This document shows positions 1 through 6,007 of a stretch of 6,250 bases of DNA, piece by piece. The stretch is taken from the NCBI GenBank assembly GCA_937902565.1, contig CALFMX010000178.1:1-6250 (forward strand), in the 5' to 3' direction. The stretch comes from an uncultured Spirochaetales bacterium. Its GTDB lineage: Bacteria; Spirochaetota; Spirochaetia; Sphaerochaetales; Sphaerochaetaceae. The translations under genes were made by a program, and so were the position numbers. The notes below the pieces were generated by a model. The model was not told the DNA's origin. It saw nothing but the letters and a program-made list of their open reading frames with translations, and made no database searches. Each line of letters begins with the position of its first letter. The stretch's first letter is position 1.

Positions 1-657
1 TCCCTCGATATCGAGGAGAAGACGATCCTTGCCGTCGTCGGTCCTTCGGGCCAGGGCAAGACAACCCTGCTCCATCTGGCCAGTGGCCTCATCGAACCCG
101 ATAGCGGGAGGGTGGTGCGCGAGAGTGAAGAGAGCGGGCCGGTGAGCTACCTCTTCCAGGAACCGAGGTTGATTCCCTCCGCCACGGTCTTTCGCAACGT
201 CGAGCTTGCCCTGCGCAGCAGTGAGCCATGTGCGGCGATCCGCTCCCAGATCGTTCACCACTACCTGGAGATGGTCGGCCTCTCAGACTCCCGCACCCTC
301 TATCCAGCCCAGCTCTCAGGTGGCATGAGACAGCGGGTGGCGATTGCTCGGGCCTTTGCCTATCCCAGTCGCCTCATGCTGCTCGATGAACCCTTCCAAA
401 GCCTCGATATCAAGCTGCGCTACAGCCTCATGGAGGCGTTTCTCACCCTCTGGTCTGAGAGTCCGAAGACCACCATCTTCGTCACCCATGACCCCAAGGA
501 GGCGGTCGCCCTCGGCGATGCCGTCTGCTGCCTCGGCGACCCGACCCGGCCACTGCTCCATAAAAAAATCGATACCCCACGAAAAGAGCGGGGTATCGAC
601 GATGAAGCGCTGTTGGCCCTCGAGGGGCGCCTCATCAAGGCGTTGCTCGACTCCTAG
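1..657 (+). CDS. ABC transporter ATP-binding protein, NitT/TauT (SsuB/TauB) type, 5' truncated
   Basis: This is the nucleotide-binding subunit of an importer; it hydrolyses ATP on the cytoplasmic face of the membrane to drive uptake. The frame is open from base 1, so the true start lies upstream; 218 codons are present and perhaps 25-40 are missing. Seen in order: Walker A GPSGQGKTT (bases 40-66), Q-loop FQEPRLIP (about 154-177), ABC signature LSGGMRQRVAIARA (313-354), Walker B LMLLDEP (373-393), D-loop SLD (400-408) and H-loop VTHD (481-492). The FQEPRL and LSGGMRQR wording is typical of the nitrate/sulfonate/taurine family, but the substrate cannot be read from the ATPase. Its permease and binding protein would be expected upstream, outside the window. 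The tail after the H-loop is short and charged, and its codons also encode a terminator for the opposing operon. The TAG stop at 655-657 interlocks with the dfx stop. I see no terminator for this gene itself. A GTG at 112 would fall after Walker A and is not the start. Confidence 0.93.
   Translation, partial: SLDIEEKTILAVVGPSGQGKTTLLHLASGLIEPDSGRVVRESEESGPVSYLFQEPRLIPSATVFRNVELALRSSEPCAAIRSQIVHHYLEMVGLSDSRTLYPAQLSGGMRQRVAIARAFAYPSRLMLLDEPFQSLDIKLRYSLMEAFLTLWSESPKTTIFVTHDPKEAVALGDAVCCLGDPTRPLLHKKIDTPRKERGIDDEALLALEGRLIKALLDS
562..599 (-). terminator. Intrinsic terminator of the dfx operon, inside the opposing ABC gene
   Basis: On the minus strand a perfect 10-bp stem, TCGATACCCC (599-590) with GGGGTATCGA (578-569) and an 11-base loop, is followed directly by seven T (568-562). 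This is the standard Rho-independent pattern. It starts 54 bases after the dfx stop codon. On the plus strand the stem is preceded by A7 and not followed by a T-run, so it should act only on leftward transcription. It lies wholly within the last third of the ABC ATPase coding region. Confidence 0.85.
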
Positions 658-1034
658 AGGTCAAGCTTCCACACGCCGTGGAGATTGCAGTACTCATAGA
701 CCGCAATCGCCTTGTCGTCATCAAGGCAGAAGGTTGCCTTCGGCTTGCCGTCGACAGGCAGCACCTTCTTCATGCCACCCTTCTCGGTCTGTACGAAGAT
801 GAAGGCGATGTGGTGCTCGGCGGTCATCGGATGCTCGACCGAACCGATGGTCACTTCGAGGCGGTTGCCATCGACCTTGACCACAGGAACGTGCTTCTCT
901 TGGGCGGCGTCCTGGGTGTTGGCCTTCATGACGGACATCTCCTCGCCACAGCAGACGAGCTTCGGGCCTCGGTCGATGACCTTCACGGCGATGTTCCCAC
1001 AGTGCTTGCAGATCAAAAATTCTTGTTCTTTCAT
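654..1034 (-). CDS. dfx: Desulfoferrodoxin (two-iron superoxide reductase)
   Basis: This cytoplasmic enzyme reduces superoxide to hydrogen peroxide without making oxygen, usually taking electrons from rubredoxin; it is the common superoxide defence of anaerobes. It has 126 residues, the normal length for the two-iron class. The N-terminal desulforedoxin domain has a complete Cys4 site for the structural iron: C9-x2-C12 (CKHCG) and C28-C29 (CCGEE). The catalytic domain shows the iron ligands H48 (in EKHVPV), H68 (HPM), H74 (EHHI), C116 and H119 (YCNLHGVW). E46-K47 before H48 matches the conserved EK pair near the active site. The start is supported by an AGGAG ribosome site (minus strand, 1041-1045) six bases before the ATG. 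It is the last gene of the leftward operon, 53 bases after mtnA. Its TAG (654-656) overlaps the stop of the convergent ABC gene in the shared palindrome CTAG. A possible internal promoter precedes it. Confidence 0.96.
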   Translation of the reverse strand: MKEQEFLICKHCGNIAVKVIDRGPKLVCCGEEMSVMKANTQDAAQEKHVPVVKVDGNRLEVTIGSVEHPMTAEHHIAFIFVQTEKGGMKKVLPVDGKPKATFCLDDDKAIAVYEYCNLHGVWKLDL

Positions 1035-1052
1035 TATTGACTCCTCTCTATC

Positions 1053-1081
1053 ATTGTAGCCGACAATCGGTCGGCCGTATA
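1053..1081 (-). promoter_or_regulatory. dfx: Possible internal promoter of dfx with a palindrome in its spacer
   Basis: In the mtnA-dfx gap the minus strand reads TACAAT (1058-1053, 5 of 6 to the -10 consensus), 19 bases before the dfx ATG. The 17 bases before it (1075-1059) are exactly a perfect dyad, GCCGAC-CGATT-GTCGGC. The -35 position (1081-1076) reads TATACG and is poor. A weak -35 with a dyad in the spacer is what an activator-dependent promoter may look like. The same dyad could instead be only an RNA hairpin between cistrons; it has no T-run, so it is not a terminator. I keep this as a candidate only. Confidence 0.3.
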
Positions 1082-1087
1082 GGATGT

Positions 1088-2125
1088 TTAGAGCGCCTCT
1101 CCCCGGCGCAGACGTTCGATATTCGTAGCAAAGGGTGGGTAGATGATCCCACGCTCGGTGATGATGCCGGTGATGTTCTGGTGTGGCGTCACATCGAAGG
1201 CGGGGTTGTAGACCCCAATCTCCAAGGGGGCGACCTGGGTCTCCCCGACATGGGTGACTTCACTGGCATCCCGCTCCTCGATGGGGATGTGGGAGCCGTC
1301 GGGGATGGTGAAGTCGATCGTCGAGACCGGCACCACAGAGTAGAAGGGCACTCCATACGCCTTGCAGATCACCGAGAGGGAGAAGGTCCCCAGCTTGTTG
1401 GCCACGTCCCCATTGGCCGCGACGCGGTCACCGCCAAGGATCACGAGGTCGATCTTGCCGTCCCTGATCAGGGTGGCGGCGGCACTGTCGGCGATGAGTT
1501 TGGCAGGGATCTTCGCCTCGACAAGCTCCCAGGCTGTCAGGCGTGCACCCTGCAGGCGTGGGCGCGTCTCGTCGGCGTAGACGAAGATCTCCTTGCCGTC
1601 CCAGTGGGCCTGCTTGATGACCCCGAGGGCGGTACCCCAGCCGGCGGTGGCCAAGGCCCCGGTGTTGCAGTGGGTGAGGATGGTCGCCCCATGGGGTACC
1701 ACCACACTGCCGATCCGGCTCATCTTCTTATTGGTCCTGATATCCTCCGCCCTAATCTCGTCCGCTTCAAGGAGGAGGGCCGCAAGGAGCGCCTCCCGCC
1801 CCTCTCCCTTGTGCTGTTGCCAGACGGCTTTCATGCGCTCGATCGCCCAAGGGAGGTTGACCGCCGTCGGGCGGGCATTGCCCAGGAAGGCGAGGGAACG
1901 GAGGAAGGATTGCTCGTCATCGCTCTGTTTTGCCGCAAAATAGACCCCATAGGCTGCCGCGGCCCCGATGGCAGGGGCGCCGCGCACCACCATGTCACGG
2001 ATGGCGAATTCGACATCCTCATAGGTTTTGCAGTGCACGTATTCAACGTGTGTGGGCAGGATCCGCTGGTCGAGCAGGACCAGCTCCTCGTCCTTGAAGA
2101 TCAGGGCGACAAACGATTCATCCAT
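1088..2125 (-). CDS. mtnA: S-methyl-5-thioribose-1-phosphate isomerase
   Basis: The enzyme converts the aldose 5-methylthioribose-1-phosphate to the ketose 5-methylthioribulose-1-phosphate in methylthioadenosine salvage; some relatives also accept 5-deoxyribose-1-phosphate. It has 345 residues, the full family length (about 340-370), and belongs to the eIF2B-like fold. Visible motifs are RGAPAIG (48-54), THCNTGALAT (151-160) with the catalytic cysteine C153, ADETRPRLQGARLTAWEL (184-201), GGDRVAANGD (231-240) with the catalytic aspartate D233, NKLGT (243-247), and NPAFDVTP (307-314). The NTGALAT and GGDR set separates it from true eIF2B subunits. Start: a perfect AGGAGG (minus strand, 2137-2132) sits six bases before the ATG. 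It lies 14 bases after the mtaD stop, and its ribosome site may be covered by a hairpin. The adjacent deaminase gene supports a role in MTA or 5'-deoxyadenosine salvage. Ribose-1,5-bisphosphate isomerase is a related alternative, made unlikely by this context. Confidence 0.95.
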   Translation of the reverse strand: MDESFVALIFKDEELVLLDQRILPTHVEYVHCKTYEDVEFAIRDMVVRGAPAIGAAAAYGVYFAAKQSDDEQSFLRSLAFLGNARPTAVNLPWAIERMKAVWQQHKGEGREALLAALLLEADEIRAEDIRTNKKMSRIGSVVVPHGATILTHCNTGALATAGWGTALGVIKQAHWDGKEIFVYADETRPRLQGARLTAWELVEAKIPAKLIADSAAATLIRDGKIDLVILGGDRVAANGDVANKLGTFSLSVICKAYGVPFYSVVPVSTIDFTIPDGSHIPIEERDASEVTHVGETQVAPLEIGVYNPAFDVTPHQNITGIITERGIIYPPFATNIERLRRGEAL

Positions 2126-2131
2126 TCAGGA

Positions 2132-2181
2132 CCTCCTCTCTATCGTGAGAGGACACCCGACCAGCATCTCTTGGTGTCCTC
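2132..2181 (-). promoter_or_regulatory. mtnA: Overlapping hairpins over the mtnA ribosome-binding site
   Basis: Two mutually exclusive stems can be drawn in the mRNA at the mtaD-mtnA junction. Stem A is 9 bp: GAGGACACC (2181-2173) with GGTGTCCTC (2157-2149), loop 15. Stem B is 7 bp: TCCTCTC (2153-2147) with GAGAGGA (2140-2134), loop 6. Stem B covers most of the mtnA AGGAGG (2137-2132). The two stems share TCCTC, so forming A would free the ribosome site. The mtaD stop codon (2142-2140) lies at the edge of stem B, so a terminating ribosome would also open it. The pairing is seen; the regulation is inferred. Confidence 0.35.
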
Positions 2182-3417
2182 GATCAGTTCATTGATATCA
2201 TAGCCTGTCAGGACCCTCCCTTCCATCAGAATCTTTCCCTGGCAGAGGACGGTGTCGACATCGCTGGCCTGGGCGCTGTAGGCGAGGGCACTGAAGGGGT
2301 CATTGAGTGGGGTGAGGTGGGATTTGTTGAGGTTGACCATGATCAGGTCGGCCTCCTTGCCCACTTCGATGGTCCCGATCCGATCATCGAGGCCCAGCGC
2401 CCTGGCCCCGTCGATGGTAGCCATGCTCACCGCCTCATAGGCGCTGAGGTTGCCCCCGAGCCGGCCCAGGAGGGAGGCGATATGGAGCTCCTCGACCATA
2501 TTGAGGTTGTTGTTGCTCGAGGCCCCATCGGTGCCGAGGGCGACGCGAACCCCTCGCTCCTTGTAGGAGGCAATCGGAGCGATGCCGCAGTTGAGCTTGA
2601 GGTTGCTGCTCGGGTTGTGCACCAGCGAAGCATCGAGGGTCGAGAGGAGAGCGACCTCCTCATCGCTGAGGTGCACGCCGTGGGCAAAGATACTCTTGAT
2701 CCCCTCGATGGCACCGATCTCGCTGAGGTAGATGAGCGGGGTCTTCCCATGCGCCTTGAGGCAGTTGTCAACCTCCTCCCTTGTCTCGCTGAGGTGGGTG
2801 TGCAGCATGGCGTTGTTCTCGCGGGCCCACTGGTTGGCGATCTGGTAGGTCTCGGTGGTGCAGGTGTAGATGGCATGGGGGGCGATCGAGATGGTGATCC
2901 GGCCCGAGGGGTGGCCCTGGGCCTCCTTCATGACCGCTTCGCGCTCCTTGATCCGGGCACGGCTCGACTCCCCGTCACCGAAGAGGGTGAGGCCGAGATT
3001 TGCCCTGATGCCCCCTTCGATGACCGCATCGATGGTGGCAGCGGGGTGGAAGTACATGTCACAGAAGGTTGTGGTGCCGCTTTGGATGAGCTCTGCGACG
3101 GCGAGGCGACAGGCGCGGTAGATATCATCGGCGGTGAGTGTGTCCTCGATGGGATAGATCTCGCTGAGCCACGCCTGGAGGGTGGGCAGGTTATCCTTGT
3201 AGTTGCGCATCAGGATCATCGCCAGATGGGTATGGGCATTGACCAGGGCAGGCATGGTGAGATGGCCCGATCCATCGATGATCTTGTCAGGGACAAAGGC
3301 AGGGTCACCGGGGCCGACAAAGACGATTTTGCCACTGTCGATGCCGATGTCGCCCCGTAGTGCATATCCCTCTCTGGTCATGGGGATGATCAGGGTATTG
3401 GTAATGAGCACGTTCAT
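2140..3417 (-). CDS. mtaD: 5-methylthioadenosine/S-adenosylhomocysteine deaminase (amidohydrolase)
   Basis: This cytoplasmic metal enzyme deaminates the adenine ring of MTA, SAH and often 5'-deoxyadenosine, giving the inosine form plus ammonia. It has 425 residues, normal for the MtaD/DadD group (about 405-440). Motifs in order: NAHTHL (60-65; metal ligands H62 and H64), SGTTTFCDMY (113-122), APHAIYTC (179-186; substrate H181), HTHLSET (206-212; metal H208, substrate E211), FAHGVHL (244-250; H246), NPSSNLKLNCG (268-278), and LGTDGASSNNN (294-304; metal and catalytic D297). The C-terminal GKEADL (353-358) belongs to the small beta-sandwich of composite amidohydrolases. The H181/E211/D297 pattern fits MtaD better than guanine or cytosine deaminase or chlorohydrolase (AtzA/TrzN) relatives, but exact substrate preference cannot be settled by eye. 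It starts 23 bases after the ligase stop. There is no clear Shine-Dalgarno before the ATG (the bases read GGTCCC), which suggests coupled translation. There is no in-frame upstream ATG, and MNVLITNTLI is a usual amidohydrolase start. Confidence 0.93.
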   Translation of the reverse strand: MNVLITNTLIIPMTREGYALRGDIGIDSGKIVFVGPGDPAFVPDKIIDGSGHLTMPALVNAHTHLAMILMRNYKDNLPTLQAWLSEIYPIEDTLTADDIYRACRLAVAELIQSGTTTFCDMYFHPAATIDAVIEGGIRANLGLTLFGDGESSRARIKEREAVMKEAQGHPSGRITISIAPHAIYTCTTETYQIANQWARENNAMLHTHLSETREEVDNCLKAHGKTPLIYLSEIGAIEGIKSIFAHGVHLSDEEVALLSTLDASLVHNPSSNLKLNCGIAPIASYKERGVRVALGTDGASSNNNLNMVEELHIASLLGRLGGNLSAYEAVSMATIDGARALGLDDRIGTIEVGKEADLIMVNLNKSHLTPLNDPFSALAYSAQASDVDTVLCQGKILMEGRVLTGYDINELIEDTKRCWSGVLSR

Positions 3418-3440
3418 GGGACCATGATACCATGAAGAGG

Positions 3441-5150
3441 CTAGATGGTCACCTTGTTCCGTTTAATCTTCTTGGTGCTGGTCATATCCATCGCCTCCTC
3501 GGCGATGGTGAGGCGGGTGATCTTCTCGTAGATGGGCAACAGCTGGTTCACCTCGGCGATGATCCGCTCAAGGTCCTCCCTGATGGGAAGCTGGTGCTCC
3601 TCATAGTACTCGCTGTTGGGGTAGATGACCGCCTCGATCGCCTCGGCAGGGACATCGGCCTTCTCCTGGTAGCTGCGCACGAGGATCTGATCGATCTGGG
3701 CATAGAGCTGGAAGCGGTCCTCGATCTGCTCAGGATAGACGTTCTTGCCCCCCTCGGTGACTATGAGGTTCTTGGCACGCCCCTTGAGGTAGAGGTACTC
3801 CTCCCGGTCGAGGTAGCCCAGGTCCCCGGTCCTGAGGTACCCCTCCTCATCAAAGAGGTCGGCGCTGCTCGCCTCGTCCCGGTAGTAGCCGCTGCACACA
3901 TTCGGTCCCTTGACCCGGATCTCCCCAACGCCGTTCTCATCAGCATCGGCGATGATCATGTCGACAAGGGGGAAGACCTTGCCCACCGACTCGACCTTGA
4001 ACTTGGAGATCGGGTTGAGGGTGAGGATCGGGCTCGTCTCGGTCAGCCCATAGCCCTGGATGAAGTCCAGGCCAAGCTGTTGGTACTGCTTGAAGACCTT
4101 CGGCGAGAGCGGGCCTGCGCCGCAGATGAGGATGTGGTTGTGGTCGAGGCCTACCTTGTTCAGCAAGAGCTTGTTGAAGAGAGGGCGGAAGGGGTTGATG
4201 TGCAGGTACTTCTTGAGCACCCCGTTGACGGCCATCATGGTGCGGATGAGGGCGTAGGTTGCACGCCCCTTCTTCCTCACTTGTTTGAGCAGACCTGAGA
4301 GGAGCTTGTTGTAGAGCAGGGGGATTCCCATGAAGATGGTGACCTTGCCCCGACTCAGGTCCGCGATCATTCGACTGACGATGATATCCTGTCCAAAGAC
4401 ACACTCTGCCCCGTGCTTGATGGACTCAAGCAGCACGGACGTGCAGCAGTAGGAGTGGTGGAGTGGCAACAGCGCATAGAGGACGTCGGTCTCATCGAGG
4501 GAGAGGAACATGCCGTCGCACGCCTGGTAGACGTCACTGATGATATTGGCGTGGGTGAGCATCACCCCCTTCTCCGCTCCGGTCGTGCCGCTGGTAAAGA
4601 GGATGGCGGCAAGTTCGTGTTCACCAAGGATGGCATGGGTGATCTCATCGTTAGGCGCCAGTTCATCGATGTGCGGGATATTGTCACTTCGACCGAGGAG
4701 GGTGGCACACCCTTTGAGGCTTCGGCACCACAGGTGGCTCTTATCAAGAGCGTCAACGATGGCCTTGTCTCCAAAGAGATAGGAGGCCTCGACAAACTCG
4801 CTCAGGTGCCGGACCCGCTCGATATCCATCTGGTTGTCGAGGGGGACAACCACCCCTCCGGCCCAGAGGGTGGCGAGGTAGGCGATGCCCCAGGCCGGGC
4901 TGTTCTTGCCGTTGATCACAACACGGTCACCCCGTCCTACCCCGGCCTCGGCAAGTGCGGAGCCGACGCGCCGTACAGATGCCACCAATTCAGTGAAGGT
5001 GAGGGTGGTGCGGTCGGGTTTGAAGACAGTGAAGGAGGGGCGTTGGGGAAACTTCCCTTCGGTGATCAGGAGCATGTCGATAATCGACGGCCACTGACCG
5101 CTGAAGTACTCTCCTCGGTATGTATCCAGCTCATCCCACGAATGTTTCAT
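3441..5150 (-). CDS. AMP-forming acyl-CoA synthetase (fatty-acid CoA ligase family)
   Basis: Enzymes of this family activate a carboxylic acid with ATP to an acyl-adenylate, then transfer it to CoA. Counting from the upstream ATG at 5165 (574 residues), the family motifs are: phosphate loop LFTSGTTGAEKG (189-200), LPLHHSY (233-239), QGYGLTETSP (370-379), YLRTGDLGYLD (443-453), hinge and cap KGRAKNLIVTEGGKNVYPEQIE (461-482), and C-terminal TSTKKIKRNK (562-571), where K566 is the likely adenylation lysine. The insert at about 281-345 before CGAGPLSP resembles long-chain acyl-CoA synthetases, so a fatty acid is the best substrate guess; no transmembrane segment is seen. I chose the second ATG (5150, 569 residues): it has AGGA five bases upstream, while the ATG at 5165 has no ribosome site and lies inside a palindrome. 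It is first in the operon with mtaD, mtnA and dfx. Why a fatty-acid ligase sits with MTA salvage is unclear. Confidence 0.92.
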   Translation of the reverse strand: MKHSWDELDTYRGEYFSGQWPSIIDMLLITEGKFPQRPSFTVFKPDRTTLTFTELVASVRRVGSALAEAGVGRGDRVVINGKNSPAWGIAYLATLWAGGVVVPLDNQMDIERVRHLSEFVEASYLFGDKAIVDALDKSHLWCRSLKGCATLLGRSDNIPHIDELAPNDEITHAILGEHELAAILFTSGTTGAEKGVMLTHANIISDVYQACDGMFLSLDETDVLYALLPLHHSYCCTSVLLESIKHGAECVFGQDIIVSRMIADLSRGKVTIFMGIPLLYNKLLSGLLKQVRKKGRATYALIRTMMAVNGVLKKYLHINPFRPLFNKLLLNKVGLDHNHILICGAGPLSPKVFKQYQQLGLDFIQGYGLTETSPILTLNPISKFKVESVGKVFPLVDMIIADADENGVGEIRVKGPNVCSGYYRDEASSADLFDEEGYLRTGDLGYLDREEYLYLKGRAKNLIVTEGGKNVYPEQIEDRFQLYAQIDQILVRSYQEKADVPAEAIEAVIYPNSEYYEEHQLPIREDLERIIAEVNQLLPIYEKITRLTIAEEAMDMTSTKKIKRNKVTI

Positions 5151-5153
5151 GCT

Positions 5154-5159
5154 CTTCCT
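5154..5159 (-). promoter_or_regulatory. Ribosome-binding site that favours the 5150 start of the acyl-CoA synthetase
   Basis: The minus strand reads AGGAAG here, with the AGGA core five bases before the ATG at 5150. No purine-rich site precedes the alternative ATG at 5165, whose upstream bases are GAATCTATC. This is the reason for preferring the shorter protein. Confidence 0.5.
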
Positions 5160-5162
5160 GCC

Positions 5163-5185
5163 CATGATAGATTCATACTATCATG
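5163..5185 (-). repeat. 23-base perfect palindrome at the start of the four-gene operon
   Basis: The arms CATGATAG (5163-5170) and CTATCATG (5178-5185) form a perfect 8-bp inverted repeat around a 7-base AT-rich centre. It begins about at the expected transcription start of the promoter at 5192-5220 and ends at the unused ATG 5165. Its place and shape fit a repressor operator at +1 to +23; it could also fold as a 5' leader hairpin. The regulator is unknown and is not encoded in the window. Confidence 0.5.
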
Positions 5186-5191
5186 TGAAAG

Positions 5192-5220
5192 ATTCTCTCT
5201 GAACTTCAGTAAGATGTCAA
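5192..5220 (-). promoter_or_regulatory. Sigma-70 type promoter of the ligase-mtaD-mtnA-dfx operon
   Basis: The minus strand has a perfect -35 TTGACA (5220-5215), a 17-base spacer, and GAGAAT (5197-5192; 4 of 6 to the -10 consensus), in the AT-rich gap between the HAD stop and the ligase. The predicted transcript start is near 5185, giving a leader of about 35 bases to the ATG at 5150. The spacer itself contains the dyad CTGAA-G-TTCAG (5209-5199). No T-run terminator ends the upstream HAD gene, so some read-through into this unit is possible. Confidence 0.6.
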
Positions 5221-5240
5221 TAATGCGTAGTAGAAAGATA

Positions 5241-6002
5241 CTATTGGGCTGGAAACAGGCGATTATCGTCGATTAAAGCGGAGATATCGGGATAGACGAC
5301 ATCACTGGTGCGCGCGAGGGCGCGGGAGTCGTTGCTGCCCGAGAGGACCCCGATGCGGTAGCCAGAACGGGCCCGTTTGGCAAAGAGCATGTCGGTAAGG
5401 GTGTCCCCGACCATCGCGATCTGGCGCGTTTCGAGGTTGAACGTGTTGGAGAATTCAAGGAAGGCCTGGGGGTTGGGCTTGCGCCTGTAGTGGCTATCAC
5501 GGCTGGCGACGAAGTCGATGTACGACTCGAGGCCCATCAGGGAGAGGAAGAGGGACGTGGACGAATCGTTGTCACTGGTGATGATGCCGATGAGGTAGCC
5601 ATGATCCTTGAGGGAGGAGAAGAGGTGCTGCTGGATGGAGAAGTCCATCGTCGACAGCTTGGCTGTCAGCAAGGCCTCGCTATGGATGACGCTCTGGTGG
5701 TAGGCACGCATCGCCTTGATGGCATTGATCCGCCAGCGGATGCAGTAGAGGAGGAAGCGGCGGAAGATCCGTGCCCGCCGGTGGGTGAAGACCAACCCCG
5801 ACGGGAGGCACTGGCCCGACTCGTCGATCCCCATGAGGCGGAGCATCGCCCCCTTCGCTTCATGCCGGTCGTGCTTCCCCATCGTTTCGAAGGCGTTGTC
5901 GATGGAGGCCTTGAGCACATCCTCCCAGACCTGGGCATAGTCGAAGAGGGTGCCATCCTTGTCGAAGATAATCGCCTTGAGTTTGTCCCCGGTTTGTGCC
6001 AT
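5241..6002 (-). CDS. HAD-family hydrolase, phosphoglycolate phosphatase-like
   Basis: This is a haloacid dehalogenase-type phosphatase, expected to be cytoplasmic and Mg-dependent. From the ATG at 6002 it has 253 residues and all four HAD motifs: I, IIFDKDGTLFD (11-21; nucleophile D14, acid/base D16); II, ITSDN (141-145; S143); III, RRKPNP (173-178; K175); IV, VGDTLTD (198-204; D200, D204). The cap inserted after motif I (about 22-115) is helical, as in the Gph/beta-phosphoglucomutase group, but contains an unusually basic, aromatic and hydrophobic stretch (about 75-101, six Arg in its first 17 residues). Substrate is unknown; phosphoglycolate is only the nearest common guess. Start: a frame opens upstream to 6083, but that would run into the divergent glycosylase gene. 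The ATG at 6002 begins just before the HAD core and coincides with the predicted transcript start. It has no Shine-Dalgarno. The next minus-strand gene follows after 75 bases with its own promoter. Confidence 0.87.
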   Translation of the reverse strand: MAQTGDKLKAIIFDKDGTLFDYAQVWEDVLKASIDNAFETMGKHDRHEAKGAMLRLMGIDESGQCLPSGLVFTHRRARIFRRFLLYCIRWRINAIKAMRAYHQSVIHSEALLTAKLSTMDFSIQQHLFSSLKDHGYLIGIITSDNDSSTSLFLSLMGLESYIDFVASRDSHYRRKPNPQAFLEFSNTFNLETRQIAMVGDTLTDMLFAKRARSGYRIGVLSGSNDSRALARTSDVVYPDISALIDDNRLFPAQ

Positions 6003-6007
6003 GTTGG

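Noticed and set aside
562..599. A7 followed by a hairpin as a programmed frameshift site in the ABC gene
   Set aside because: The in-frame product continues to a normal length, the hairpin abuts the A-run without the usual spacer, and the pattern is fully explained as a minus-strand terminator.
668..682. TCCAC-N5-GTGGA hairpin after the ABC stop as its terminator
   Set aside because: Only a 5-bp stem, no T-run on the plus strand, and it lies in conserved dfx codons.
1037..2203. Long open frame (388 codons) on the plus strand opposite mtnA
   Set aside because: It is antisense to a gene with complete catalytic motifs, has no recognisable domain, and is the usual shadow frame of GC-rich coding DNA.
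2317..3360. Plus-strand open frame (347 codons) opposite mtaD
   Set aside because: Biased, low-complexity composition rich in G, V, D and E; no motif; fully covered by the well-supported deaminase.
3421..3434. Repeated ACCATG in the ligase-mtaD gap
   Set aside because: Two short six-base copies, with no clear relation to a promoter or ribosome site.
5228..5243. TAGTA-N6-TACTA inverted repeat at the HAD stop codon as a terminator
   Set aside because: Only 5 bp, AT-rich, and no T-run follows.
3432..5276. Two plus-strand open frames (3432-4298 and 4413-5276) opposite the acyl-CoA synthetase
   Set aside because: Same shadow-frame pattern; the minus-strand protein has all core AMP-ligase motifs without a break.
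5977..6005. TTGAGT-17-CATGTT as a promoter for smug1
   Set aside because: Only about 4 of 6 and 3 of 6 matches; too weak to report as a feature.
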